From: Streptomyces sp. SCSIO 75703
GTDB lineage: Bacteria; Actinomycetota; Actinomycetes; Streptomycetales; Streptomycetaceae
Length of the DNA stretch: 64,000 bases
Assembly (NCBI RefSeq): GCF_036607905.1
Contig: NZ_CP144555.1
Coordinates: 6,634,001-6,698,000 of the forward strand
Reading direction: 5' to 3'
Below are positions 52,024 through 60,619 of the stretch, piece after piece. The notes beneath the pieces were generated by a model. That model saw only the letters and a list, made by a program, of their open reading frames with translations, made no database searches and was not told where the DNA came from. Both the position numbers and the translations under genes were made by a program. Each line of letters begins with the position of its first letter. Positions within the stretch are counted from its first letter, which is position 1.

Positions 52024-53451
52024 ATGAATCCTCTCTCCACGGCACATGAGGGCCACCACGGCCCCGCCGCCCCCCAGGTGCCACTCAAGACCATGCGCAA
52101 GGCCGTGCTCGCCGGCGTGGTCGGCAACTACACCGAGCAGTACGAGTTCGGTGTCTACGCGGCAGTCACGCCCGTGCTCGCCAAGGTCTTCTTCCCCGAG
52201 GGCGACGCCCTGGTCGGCCAGCTCGCCGTATTCGCCGGCCTCGCGGTCGGCTTCCTCATCCGGCCGCTGGGCGGCTTCATCTTCGGCCGGATGGGCGACC
52301 GGATGGGCCGCAAGAAGATCCTCTCCCTCACCATCATCCTGATGGGCTTCCTCACCGCGCTGATCGGCATACTGCCCACCTACGCGGCCGCCGGATTCCT
52401 GGCGCCCTGCCTGCTGCTCGTGCTGCGCCTGGGCCAGGGCCTGGCAGCCGGCGGCGAGTACGCGGGCGCCGTCTCCTTCGTGGTCGAGTACGGCCCCTCC
52501 GACCAGCGTGCCCGCTACACCTCGTTCGTGTCGATCTCCGTCTTCGCCGGGTTGCTCACCGGCACCGCCCTCACCTTCGGACTGACCGCCCTGCTGGGCA
52601 ACGGCGCCATGGTGGACTGGGGCTGGCGCATCCTGTTCCTCCTCGCCCTGCCGCTCACGATCGCCGGGTTCTACCTGCGCCGAGCCGTCGAGGACACTCC
52701 CGAGTTCCGGCGGCAGCAGGAGATGCAGGAACGGGCCAGGGAACTGTCGGAGGAACTGCCGGCCACGACGATCGCGCAGACCCTGCGGACCCAGTGGAAG
52801 CCGATCCTGGTCTTCTCCGGATTCGCCATGACCAACGCGGTGTTGTCCTACACCTGGACCGCCTACATCCCCGCCTACCTCCAGAGCACGGCGGGCCCCG
52901 GCCGGCCGCTCAGCCTGGACCTGTCGGTCCTGTCCACCAGCATCGCGCTGCTCGTACTGCTCCCGCTGCTCTACCTCTCCGGCCGCCTCTCGGACCGGAT
53001 CGGCCGGAAGAAGATGCTGCTCGCCGGCTGCGCCACGCCACTGGTCATCGTCCCGCTGGCCTTCCACATGGTGAGCGCGCGCACCTTCGAAAGCGCGGTC
53101 CTGGCCCAGCTCGTCTACCTGGTCCCCATCTTCTTCATCGCCGTGTCGGTGACCGTGTGCCTGGCCGAGATGTTCCCGACGAAGATGCGCTACACCGCCG
53201 GTTCCATCGCGTTCAACCTGGCCTTCTGCATCTTCGCGGGCACGGCGCCGTTCATCGCGAGCGCCTTGGTGGACGCCACCGGGACGATCATGTCCGTGGC
53301 CGTCTACGTCTGCGTCGTCTCCTTCGTCTCGCTGCTGGTGGTCGCCTTCTGCTTCAAGGAGACCTACCGCAAGGACCTGGCCCACGACGACTACAACCCC
53401 GAGCTGAACCGGCTGGTGAACGAGCCCGTCGCGGAGACCGGCCGTGCCTGA
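52024..53451 (+). CDS. MHS-family metabolite:H+ symporter
   Basis: MFS member of 475 residues, MHS subfamily (ProP/ShiA/KgtP-like), 12 TM. GNYTEQYEFGVYA in TM1 and GRMGDRMGRKKIL in loop 2-3 are diagnostic, as is the RLGQGLAAGGEYAGA motif in TM4. MHS carriers import sugar acids, dicarboxylates, shikimate or aromatic acids with protons. First gene of the catabolic operon, so it should import the starting compound. Its stop overlaps the GTG of the hydrolase gene by 8 bp. Confidence 0.93.
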   Translation: MNPLSTAHEGHHGPAAPQVPLKTMRKAVLAGVVGNYTEQYEFGVYAAVTPVLAKVFFPEGDALVGQLAVFAGLAVGFLIRPLGGFIFGRMGDRMGRKKILSLTIILMGFLTALIGILPTYAAAGFLAPCLLLVLRLGQGLAAGGEYAGAVSFVVEYGPSDQRARYTSFVSISVFAGLLTGTALTFGLTALLGNGAMVDWGWRILFLLALPLTIAGFYLRRAVEDTPEFRRQQEMQERARELSEELPATTIAQTLRTQWKPILVFSGFAMTNAVLSYTWTAYIPAYLQSTAGPGRPLSLDLSVLSTSIALLVLLPLLYLSGRLSDRIGRKKMLLAGCATPLVIVPLAFHMVSARTFESAVLAQLVYLVPIFFIAVSVTVCLAEMFPTKMRYTAGSIAFNLAFCIFAGTAPFIASALVDATGTIMSVAVYVCVVSFVSLLVVAFCFKETYRKDLAHDDYNPELNRLVNEPVAETGRA

Positions 53452-54283
53452 CCCCTCGACGGACCGGGCCGACGCGACCGTCTCGCCCGAGGGCCCTTCC
53501 GGGGGACGGCCCGAAGCCCTGCCGCCGCTGGTGCTCCTGCCCGGCATGCAGTGCACCCGGGAGTTGTTCGCCCCGTTCGTGGCGGCGCTGCTCGGCCACC
53601 GGCCCGGTACCCGGATCAGCGTCCGCCCGGTGACCGAGGCCACCCACGTCCGGGCGGTCGGCGCCGCGGTCGCCGGCTTCGACCGCCCGGTGATTCTGGT
53701 CGGACACTCGCTCGGCGGCACGGTCGCCCTGGCGGCGGCGCGGCTGCGGCCGGACCGGGTCGCGGGCGTGGTCACCCTCTGCGCCAACCCGAGGGCGCCG
53801 CGGGCGGACCAGATCCAGGCATGGCAGGTGCGACGGGCCCGCGTCACCGACCCGGAGCCGGGAGCGGACGCCGATCCCCCGGTCGAGCTGCTGATCGGCC
53901 CCGCCCGGGACGCCGCCTCCCCGAGCCGGCACCGCGTGGCGGCGCGGCTGTGCCGCCGGATGGCGGACGCCACCGGCGCCGCCCGCCTCGGCCGGCAGCT
54001 CACGCTCCAACTGGAACGAGTCGACGAACGACCCGGCCTGGCGCGATTCACCGGACCGGTCCTGGCCGTCGGAGCCGAGGACGACCTGCTCGTCCCGCCG
54101 GAGCGCTCCCGGGAGATCGCGGCCGCCGCCCCGCGTGGCGCCGTACGCATCCTGCCGCGGGCGACGCACATGGCGCCGCTGCTCGCCCCGGACCTCGTCG
54201 CCGCGACGGTGACCACCTGGCTGGAACGGGAGTTCGGCCAACCCGGCGAGAGCCCCACCGCCCGGCACGCATGCCGGACCTGA
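53444..54283 (+). CDS. Alpha/beta hydrolase
   Basis: Hydrolase of 279 residues. Nucleophile elbow VGHSLGGT with Ser89, acid in AVGAEDDLLVP (Asp about 209-210), His242 in RATHMAPL. Oxyanion-hole stretch LVLLPGMQCT near residue 30 contains GM rather than HG. Likely opens an ester or lactone of the imported compound. GTG start overlapping the transporter gene. Esterase versus lactonase cannot be told. Confidence 0.88.
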   Translation: MPDPSTDRADATVSPEGPSGGRPEALPPLVLLPGMQCTRELFAPFVAALLGHRPGTRISVRPVTEATHVRAVGAAVAGFDRPVILVGHSLGGTVALAAARLRPDRVAGVVTLCANPRAPRADQIQAWQVRRARVTDPEPGADADPPVELLIGPARDAASPSRHRVAARLCRRMADATGAARLGRQLTLQLERVDERPGLARFTGPVLAVGAEDDLLVPPERSREIAAAAPRGAVRILPRATHMAPLLAPDLVAATVTTWLEREFGQPGESPTARHACRT

Positions 54284-54303
54284 CCACGACAACGGAGGCA
54301 AGA

Positions 54304-55461
54304 ATGACCCACAACCCGACGATCAGCCAGGCCGAACTCGATCGGCGCACCATCCGCCGCGGTGACCTCGTCTCCTGCGACAACGCCTTCATCGACTGCC
54401 GCACCCCGGGATCCGACCGCAAGGAGAACTACGCCCTGATCGGCAGCGGGGTCTCCCAGAGCGCCGGCCAGCTCATCAACCTCCGAGAGGACCACGGCTA
54501 CAACATCGGCGCGGCGGCGATGCCCAACGGCGTGACCAACTCCCTGCACATGCACTTCACGGCCGAGGTCTTCTTCAACTTCCGCGGCACCTGGCGGTTC
54601 CGCTGGGGCAAGGACGGCAAGGGCGGGGAGTACGTCTCCTCCGAGGGCGACATCATCACCGTCCCGACCTGGATCTTCCGGGGCTTCACCAACGAGGGCG
54701 CCGACGACGGCTGGTTGTTCACCGCGCTCGGGCAGAACGACACCGGCGGGATCATCTGGGGCCCCTCGGTGCTGAACGAGGCCGAGGGCCACGGGCTCTA
54801 CCTCACCGCGGACAACCGGCTGATCGACACCGTCGCCGGCGACGAGCTGCCCGAGGACACCCACCTCATCCGTCCGATGCCCGAGGACATCGTCAACAGC
54901 CTGCGGGAGTACTCCGCCGAGGAAATGCGCGGGCGGATCACCACCGCGGCCGACCGCGTGTTCCACGCCGAACCGTTCCTGTGCTCCACGCTGCCGGGCG
55001 GCGGCGCCGAACTCGCCGCGGTGATCGGCTACGGCATGGCCGAGGACCGTGACATCACGCCCAGGGTGTCCAACCCGCACTCGTTCAACGTGGCCTGGCT
55101 GCGGGCCCGGCCCGGCGAGGGCATGCTGCGCCACTGGCACGCCGAGACACAGGTCCTCATCGTGAAGAGCGGGGTCTGGAAGGTCGGGCTGAACCAGGGG
55201 AGCGACGTGGTCGAGGTGACCCTGTACCCGGAGGACACCCTGTCGGTCCCGCCCCACGCGTGGCGCACCCTCCACGCCGACTCCGCCGCCGACGGGGACG
55301 ACTTCGCCGAACTGGTGGTCGTCAACGGCGGCGACGCCCGGGTCCGCCTGCACTGGGCACCGGAGGTCTGGCGGGAAGCCACCGAGAAGGGCCTCTCGCG
55401 TGACGCCGACGGCTACGTCGCGCCCGTGTTCCTGCTGGCCATGACGACCGACGACGACTGA
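54304..55461 (+). CDS. Bicupin protein (dioxygenase- or isomerase-like)
   Basis: Protein of 385 residues with two cupin domains. First cupin: HMHFTAEVFFNFRGTWRFRW about 78-97 with GDIITVPTWIFRGF; second: HWHAETQVLIVKSGVWKVGL about 275-294 with EDTLSVPPHAWRTL. Both keep His pairs (HMH, HWH) that can bind metal, and Glu after the His pair. The two-domain layout resembles gentisate dioxygenase and related bicupins, but could equally be a sugar-acid isomerase or lyase. ATG with GGAGG 5-6 bases upstream. Central unknown of the operon. Confidence 0.82.
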   Translation: MTHNPTISQAELDRRTIRRGDLVSCDNAFIDCRTPGSDRKENYALIGSGVSQSAGQLINLREDHGYNIGAAAMPNGVTNSLHMHFTAEVFFNFRGTWRFRWGKDGKGGEYVSSEGDIITVPTWIFRGFTNEGADDGWLFTALGQNDTGGIIWGPSVLNEAEGHGLYLTADNRLIDTVAGDELPEDTHLIRPMPEDIVNSLREYSAEEMRGRITTAADRVFHAEPFLCSTLPGGGAELAAVIGYGMAEDRDITPRVSNPHSFNVAWLRARPGEGMLRHWHAETQVLIVKSGVWKVGLNQGSDVVEVTLYPEDTLSVPPHAWRTLHADSAADGDDFAELVVVNGGDARVRLHWAPEVWREATEKGLSRDADGYVAPVFLLAMTTDDD

Positions 55462-55480
55462 ACGGACAGGACCGAAACCC

Positions 55481-56266
55481 ATGCGCAGCAACGCGGTGCG
55501 TCAGCTCATCGCCAGCGGCGGGACGGCCGTGAACGGATGGGTGTCCGGCGACGGAACCTACGCCGCCGAGGTGCTCGCCCACTCCGGGTTCGACAGCGTC
55601 ACCCTCGATGCCCAGCACGGCATGTTCGGCCGGGACCGGCTGGTGCCCCTGCTCCAGGCGGTGTCCGCGGGGCCGGCCGTGCCCATGGTCCGGCCGTCCC
55701 GGATGGACGTCGCCGAGATCGGCTGGCTCCTCGACGCCGGCGCCTACGGGATCATCGCACCCTCCGTCGACACCCCCGGGCTCGCGGAGCAACTGGTCGA
55801 CGCCTGCTTCTACCCGCCGCGCGGAACCCGCTCGTTCGGTCCCTCGCGGGGCCTGTTGTACGGCGGGGCCGACTACGTCGCCCACGCGGAGGGAACGATC
55901 ATGCCGTGGGCCATGATCGAGTCCGCCTCGGCCGTGTCGCACCTCGACCAGATCATGAGCACCCCGGGGCTCTACGGCGTCTACCTGGGCCCCAACGACC
56001 TGGCGCTGGACCTCGGTCTGCCCGCGGGCGGGGCGATCTCGGGCCGCGTCGCCGAGATCGCGCACCAGGTGGTCGAACGCGCCCACGCCCACGGCCTGGC
56101 GGCCGGGCTCTTCTGCCGGGACGGCGCGGAGGCCGCGCACTGGGCGCGGGCAGGCTATGACCTGGTCACCCCCGGCAACGACATGTCCTATCTTCGGAGC
56201 GCAGCCGCAGAGCGCCTGGCCTGCGTGCGGGGCACCCAGCCCGTGATGCGATCCGGAGGATACTGA
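55481..56266 (+). CDS. HpcH/HpaI-family class II pyruvate aldolase
   Basis: Aldolase of 261 residues. Positions match E. coli HpaI: metal ligands Glu147 (PWAMIESASA) and Asp173 (LGPNDLAL), Arg71 (MVRPSRMD), His46 and Asp43 (TLDAQHGMF). Enzymes of this group split 2-keto-3-deoxy or 4-hydroxy-2-keto acids into pyruvate and an aldehyde. In this operon it suggests a keto-deoxy acid intermediate. GAC-AGG upstream; separated by 19 bp from the bicupin gene. Confidence 0.92.
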   Translation: MRSNAVRQLIASGGTAVNGWVSGDGTYAAEVLAHSGFDSVTLDAQHGMFGRDRLVPLLQAVSAGPAVPMVRPSRMDVAEIGWLLDAGAYGIIAPSVDTPGLAEQLVDACFYPPRGTRSFGPSRGLLYGGADYVAHAEGTIMPWAMIESASAVSHLDQIMSTPGLYGVYLGPNDLALDLGLPAGGAISGRVAEIAHQVVERAHAHGLAAGLFCRDGAEAAHWARAGYDLVTPGNDMSYLRSAAAERLACVRGTQPVMRSGGY

Positions 56267-56268
56267 CC

Positions 56269-57072
56269 ATGAGCAGCCGGCACAGTCACAACGGTTCGGG
56301 CGGCAGGCGAGCCGCCGGTTCGGCGAGCCCGTCGCCGCTCGCGGCGATGGGCTCCGGGAGCCGGCGTCCCGCCGATCCGGGGACGAGTGTCGAGCTGACC
56401 CAGCGGCTGCTGCGCGTGCTGGCCGAGGGCGGCCTGCGCCCCGGGCAGCGCCTGCCGGGAGAACGGGCCCTGTCCGAGCAGATGGGCGTCGGCCGCACCG
56501 CCATGCGGGAGGCGCTGAAGTCGCTCACGGTGCTCGGCTTCCTCGAAGTACGCCAGGGCGACGGGACCTTCCTCACGACGAACACGTCCAACCTGCTGCC
56601 CCGGATCGTGGAGTGGGGGCTCTTCCTGGGCGACCCGTCGATCGACGCGCTCATCGAGGCCCGTGCCGAAGTGGAGGTGTCGCTGGCCGGACTGGCGGCC
56701 CGGCACGGGGACGCCGCCGCCCGCGGTCGCGTCGAGCAGTTCTTCACCTTCATGGAGCTGGCGACCGCCGCCGAGGACGCCGAGCGGTTCGCGAGTGCCG
56801 ACATCTCCTTCCACCTGGCCATCGGCGACGCGAGCGAGAACCCCGTCCTCGCGGGGGTGCTCGTCAACATCCGCAGCCTGCTTCGCTCCTGGACGGAGAA
56901 GGTACTGGCGTCCGAGGTACGGCTCGTCGACTCCCTGGAGCTGCACCGCCCCATCGCCGAGGCCATCCGCGACCAGGACGAACCCGCCGCCCGTGCCGCC
57001 ATGGCCGCCCACATGGGGACGGCCGTGGCCAACCTGCGCCGGGCACGTCGCGACCGGCCCGGCTCACCCTGA
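56269..57072 (+). CDS. GntR-family regulator, FadR/FCD subfamily
   Basis: Regulator of 267 residues. After about 35 disordered residues the winged HTH runs RPGQRLPGERALSEQMGVG, RTAMREALKSL, and LEVRQGDGTFL; the FCD ligand domain follows with Asp/His metal positions (SFHLAIGDASENP, DSLELHRPI, AMAAHMG). FCD domains bind carboxylic acids, often the pathway substrate. Embedded in the operon; the dyad at 51929 is its likely site. ATG two bases after the aldolase stop. Confidence 0.92.
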   Translation: MSSRHSHNGSGGRRAAGSASPSPLAAMGSGSRRPADPGTSVELTQRLLRVLAEGGLRPGQRLPGERALSEQMGVGRTAMREALKSLTVLGFLEVRQGDGTFLTTNTSNLLPRIVEWGLFLGDPSIDALIEARAEVEVSLAGLAARHGDAAARGRVEQFFTFMELATAAEDAERFASADISFHLAIGDASENPVLAGVLVNIRSLLRSWTEKVLASEVRLVDSLELHRPIAEAIRDQDEPAARAAMAAHMGTAVANLRRARRDRPGSP

Positions 57073-57108
57073 CCCATCCACCACCCAGCAGAACGGAACG
57101 CACCGACG

Positions 57109-57996
57109 ATGCACCATGGCTTTCGCGAGCACATCCGCGCATTTCGCGCGCGGGGAGCCGCGGTCCCCGCCTTCACCGCCTACGACCTGGCCACCGCCAC
57201 GGGGGTCGTCACGGCCGCCGAACGAGCGGGGGTGCCCGTCATCCTGCTCGTCTCGCCGAGCACGGCCGCAACCCGGTACGGGCACGGCCTGGTGCGCTCC
57301 CTCAGGGCCCTCGCCGACGCGTCGCCGGCCCCGGTGGCCGTGCAACTGGACCACGCCACCGACCTCGCGCTGATCCGGGCCACCGTGGAGGCGGGCGCCC
57401 ACGCGGTGCTCGCCGACGGCTCCCGCGAGGGGTACCAGGCCAACCTCGACTTCGTCCGGGCCGTGCGGCGACACCTGGACGACGACGTCATCGTCGAGGC
57501 CGAACTCGGCCGGATCGACGGCAACGAGGACGTCGCCCTGTCCGCCGACGGCCACGGTGCCGCGCTCACCGACCCGGACGAGGCCGCGCGCTTCGCCGAC
57601 GCGACCGGCGTCGACCTGCTCGCGGTCTCCGTCGGCAACGTGCACGGCTTCTACCGCGGTGTCCCGGCGCTCGACCTGGACCGGCTCGCGAAGATCGCCG
57701 CGGCGACCGACGTGCCGCTGGTGCTCCACGGCGCGTCCGGGCTCCCGTCCGACGTCATCACCGCGGCGATCGACACCGGGGTGTGCAAGATCAATGTCAA
57801 CACCGAGCTGCGCCGGGCCGTCTTCGCTCATCTGGAGGAGGCCACCCCGGCGCACGCGGTCGGACTGGATCTCGACAGCTTGCTGGCCGGCTGGGTCGAG
57901 GCGACGGCCGTCACCGCCGCCGAGACGATCGCCTCGTTCCGGGGTGACCACCGCCCCGCCACGGACAGCGGCGCCGCTCCCATCCACCGCTCGTGA
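57109..57996 (+). CDS. Class II fructose-bisphosphate/tagatose aldolase-family enzyme
   Basis: Protein of 295 residues, KbaY/GatY/Fba class II fold. Zinc ligands His82 (LDHATD), His179 (GNVHGFYRG) and His207 (LHGASG) are intact, plus catalytic Asp81 and EAELGRIDGNED. The usual DGSH loop is ADGSREGY here, so the phosphate/substrate side differs from Fba. It should split a phosphorylated keto-sugar acid or ketose-phosphate to a triose phosphate. Sits before the DUF1537 kinase, whose product may be its substrate. Confidence 0.92.
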   Translation: MHHGFREHIRAFRARGAAVPAFTAYDLATATGVVTAAERAGVPVILLVSPSTAATRYGHGLVRSLRALADASPAPVAVQLDHATDLALIRATVEAGAHAVLADGSREGYQANLDFVRAVRRHLDDDVIVEAELGRIDGNEDVALSADGHGAALTDPDEAARFADATGVDLLAVSVGNVHGFYRGVPALDLDRLAKIAAATDVPLVLHGASGLPSDVITAAIDTGVCKINVNTELRRAVFAHLEEATPAHAVGLDLDSLLAGWVEATAVTAAETIASFRGDHRPATDSGAAPIHRS

Positions 57997-58008
57997 AGAG
58001 GAACCATC

Positions 58009-59262
58009 GTGACCAAGACCGTCGTGCTGGACGACGACCCCACCGGAACCCAGTCGGCCAGTGGCGTCACCGTCCTGCTCACCTGGGACGCGGACACGAT
58101 CGCCCAGGTCCTCCGCGACCATGACGCGGTCTACCTGCAGACCAACAGCCGGGCGATCTCCGAGGCCGACGCCGTCGCGCTCTGCCGTCGCGTCGCCGGA
58201 GAGATCGCCCAGGTGGCGACGGAGCTGGCCGAACACGTCGACGTGGTCCTGCGCGGCGACTCCACGCTGCGCGGTCATGTCTTCGCCGAGACGGACGTGT
58301 TCGTCGGGGACGACAGCCCGATCCTGTTCCTGCCCGCGTTTCCCGCCGGAGGACGTACGACGCGGGACGGCGTGCACTACGTCGGCACCGCGGCCGGGGA
58401 CGTCCCCGCGCACGAGACGGAGTACGCCCGGGACCCCGTGTTCCCCTTCCGCTCCAGCGACATGGTGGCGTACGTGCGGGAACTCGGCGGGCGGGAGGCC
58501 GTCTCGGTGCCGCTCGACGTGCTGCGCGCCGGCGGTGGATCGGCCGTCGCCGAGGCGCTGCTGTCCGCTCCCGGGCGCAGCGTGGTCGCCCCGGACGCCG
58601 TCACCGACGAGGACATCGACCTGGTGCACGCCGGTCTGTCGCGGGCGCGGAGCGCCGGGCGGCGCGTCGTGGTGCGCTGTGCGGCGCCGTTGGCGGCCCG
58701 GTGCGCGGGCGCGGTGAGCGCGGGACTGCTGCCGGCGCCGGTGAGCAGGCCGGCCGGGCCGGTGCTGGTCGTCTGCGGGTCGCACACCGACGGGGCGACC
58801 GCCCAGTTGGCGCGGCTGACCGCGGCCACGGGTGTCGTACCCCATGCGATCGACACGGACGCCGCGTTGCTCGATCCGCGCAGGGCCGGACGGGCCGTGG
58901 TGGACCGCGTTCGCGCGGACCTGGCGACCCGGGGTCTCGCGATCGTCTCCTCCAGCCGCTCCCGCCGGCCGGCGGACAACACGCTGAGCCACGGTGAGCG
59001 CGTGATGACGGCGTTGACCACGGCCGTCGACGCCCTGGCCGACGACGCGGCCGTGGTCGTCGCCAAGGGCGGCATCACCTCCGCCGAAGTGGCTCGGACC
59101 GGCCTGGGGGCGCATGCCGCCCGGGTGCGGGGGCAGATCCTGCCGGGGGTGTCGGTCTGGGACCTCACGACACGGCGCGGTGACCGCGTCTACGTGGTGG
59201 TGCCCGGGAACGTCGGCGGCCCGGCGACGCTGGCCGACATCGCGCGCTTGCTCGGCGCCTGA
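58009..59262 (+). CDS. Four-carbon acid sugar kinase family (DUF1537) protein
   Basis: Kinase of 417 residues with the two-domain DUF1537/OtnK layout. N-terminal VLDDDPTGTQ (about 6-15) binds substrate/metal; middle LRGDSTLRGHV (about 83-93) and C-terminal nucleotide-binding TLSHGERV, VVAKGGITSAEV, VVPGNVG are present. Relatives phosphorylate erythronate, threonate, 2-oxo-tetronate and other acid sugars with ATP. GTG start with GAAGAGGAAC upstream. Last gene of the operon. Confidence 0.92.
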   Translation: MTKTVVLDDDPTGTQSASGVTVLLTWDADTIAQVLRDHDAVYLQTNSRAISEADAVALCRRVAGEIAQVATELAEHVDVVLRGDSTLRGHVFAETDVFVGDDSPILFLPAFPAGGRTTRDGVHYVGTAAGDVPAHETEYARDPVFPFRSSDMVAYVRELGGREAVSVPLDVLRAGGGSAVAEALLSAPGRSVVAPDAVTDEDIDLVHAGLSRARSAGRRVVVRCAAPLAARCAGAVSAGLLPAPVSRPAGPVLVVCGSHTDGATAQLARLTAATGVVPHAIDTDAALLDPRRAGRAVVDRVRADLATRGLAIVSSSRSRRPADNTLSHGERVMTALTTAVDALADDAAVVVAKGGITSAEVARTGLGAHAARVRGQILPGVSVWDLTTRRGDRVYVVVPGNVGGPATLADIARLLGA

Positions 59263-59344
59263 CGCCCCCGATCTCGGCGGCGGAGCAACCCGGGGGCCGG
59301 GACTTCGTCGTCCGGTGCACCGCGACGGCAGGGAGGGAGGTGTC

Positions 59345-59611
59345 TCAGGACAGGGAGAGAAAGAGCCTCTCCATCTTGCGGGTGTCGAGGCTGTCGGCTC
59401 CGCCCTCGCGGGTCAGGCACTCCTTGAGGCCGCCGGCGACGATGGCGAAGCCGGCCCGGTCCAGGGCGCGGTTGACCGCGGCGAGCTGGGTGACCACGTC
59501 CTCGCAGTCCCGTCCCTCCTCCAGCATGCGTACCACGCCGGCGAGTTGACCCTGGGCCCGCTTGAGGCGGTTGGCGGCCGACCGTACCTGGTCGGCGGGG
59601 AGCTGGACCAT
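59345..59611 (-). CDS. CsoR/CstR-family sensor, persulfide type
   Basis: Helical repressor of 88 residues. Cys36 (GRDCEDVV) and Cys65 (LKECLT) are kept, but the copper-binding His at position 61 of CsoR is Gly here, and no N-terminal His ligand is seen. This C-only pattern fits CstR-type sensors, which form di- or trisulfide links with persulfides. It lies at the end of a rhodanese/persulfide operon preceded by two CsoR-type operators, which supports sulfur rather than copper sensing. Confidence 0.9.
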   Translation of the reverse strand: MVQLPADQVRSAANRLKRAQGQLAGVVRMLEEGRDCEDVVTQLAAVNRALDRAGFAIVAGGLKECLTREGGADSLDTRKMERLFLSLS

Positions 59612-59677
59612 GGGGGCTCCGTTCAGGCGGGGGGACCGGGAGGGCGGGGAGAGGACCGGATCGTCCTGTCTCTCCCC

Positions 59678-60041
59678 TCACCCACGCGAACACTCGGACG
59701 GGCCGGAAGATTCCGTCGGCGCCCGCACCGCCGTCACGAGGGCGGCCAGGACGAGGTCGGGGACGTCACCGCCGACGCGCCCGCCGGTGTGGGCGCCGGC
59801 CGCCCCGGACGGGACGCCGGTGCGCCGGCGGACCCGTCCGCCGTGGGCGTGGGTGACCACGCCCACGGCGGAGGTGACGCCGACGACGGACAGGGAGGTC
59901 GCGACGGCCTCCTCGACGTCCGTGCCCGCGGCGTACACCGGCAGCGGAACGGTCCGGCTCGGCCCGCCTCGCCGAGCGGACCGAGGCTGACGCCTACCGG
60001 CGGCGCGAGTGCCGGACGGGCGCCGGCACCAGGGTGCTCAC
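59678..60041 (-). pseudogene. Truncated, frameshifted TSUP/TauE-type sulfite exporter gene
   Basis: Three reading frames must be joined to see it. A GTG at 60041, overlapping the rhodanese stop, opens VSTLVPAPVRHS and hits TAG at 59994-59996. From about 59997 another frame gives VGVSLGPLGEAG (family GVSLGLLGGGG), and from 59953 a third gives TVPLPVYAAGTDVEEAVATS, SVVGVTSAVGVVTHA, GRVRRRTGVPSGAAGA, the conserved first half of actinobacterial TSUP carriers, ending at TGA 59678. The second half is missing: roughly 115 of about 250 residues remain. Such carriers accompany CstR systems. Confidence 0.85.
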
Positions 60042-60619
60042 CTGCCGGCGGAGAGCTGTGCCACGGCCTCGCGGGGGTCGACGGACGGTACGCGGTTCCA
60101 CGGCATCCTGGACAGGAGCATGCCCATGGCACAGGTGTTGCTGACGGCGGCGAACGCCAGTCCCGCGCCGACGAACGCGGACAGCGCCTGCAGTCCGGGA
60201 ACGACGAAGCTTCCGAGGGCTCCGACCAGTACCAGGGAACCGGCGACCAGGCGGATCTGGCGCTCCATGTCCCAGCGTTCCTGACCGTACTTCGTCGGGG
60301 CGCCGGACCTCTCCCACGCGGTCATGCCGCCCGACAGGACCGCCAGGCCCGGGAGCCCGGCTTCCGCGAGGGCACGTTCGGCCTGGCCGGCGCGCTGACC
60401 GGAACGGCACACGAGGACCACGTCGGAGTCCAGGTGCCTGGTGAACTCCTCACGGTGCTCACGGAGCAGGGGCAGGGGGACGTTGTGGGAGCCGGGAATG
60501 TGCGCTTCCTCGAACTCGAGGGGGGAGCGGACGTCCAGCACCCGGGGCGGGGTTCCCGAGTCGATCCTGGCGCGCAGTTCGTGGATGGTCAGGCTGTGCG
60601 GCGTGGTGGGGGTGGTCAT
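60038..60619 (-). CDS. Rhodanese-like sulfurtransferase with C-terminal DUF2892 membrane segment
   Basis: 193 residues. Rhodanese domain about 8-108 with VLDVRSPLEFEEAHIPGS and active loop VCRSGQRAGQA (Cys71). The C-terminal part has two TM helices (about 124-145, 147-170) and a DUF2892 character (ERQIRLVAGSLVL), so it is membrane-bound. Transfers sulfane sulfur, probably handing it to or from the fusion enzyme encoded upstream. ATG overlaps the stop of that gene (ATGA). Confidence 0.92.
   Translation of the reverse strand: MTTPTTPHSLTIHELRARIDSGTPPRVLDVRSPLEFEEAHIPGSHNVPLPLLREHREEFTRHLDSDVVLVCRSGQRAGQAERALAEAGLPGLAVLSGGMTAWERSGAPTKYGQERWDMERQIRLVAGSLVLVGALGSFVVPGLQALSAFVGAGLAFAAVSNTCAMGMLLSRMPWNRVPSVDPREAVAQLSAGR

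Noticed and set aside
51964..55491. 1175-residue open frame on the minus strand opposite the catabolic operon
   Set aside because: It is antisense to genes with clear families; the absence of stops is a by-product of very high third-position GC, and the translation has no domain.
59678..59938. 86-residue ORF as an independent small gene
   Set aside because: Its sequence is an internal piece of a TSUP carrier and lacks its own start context; better read as part of a frameshifted pseudogene.
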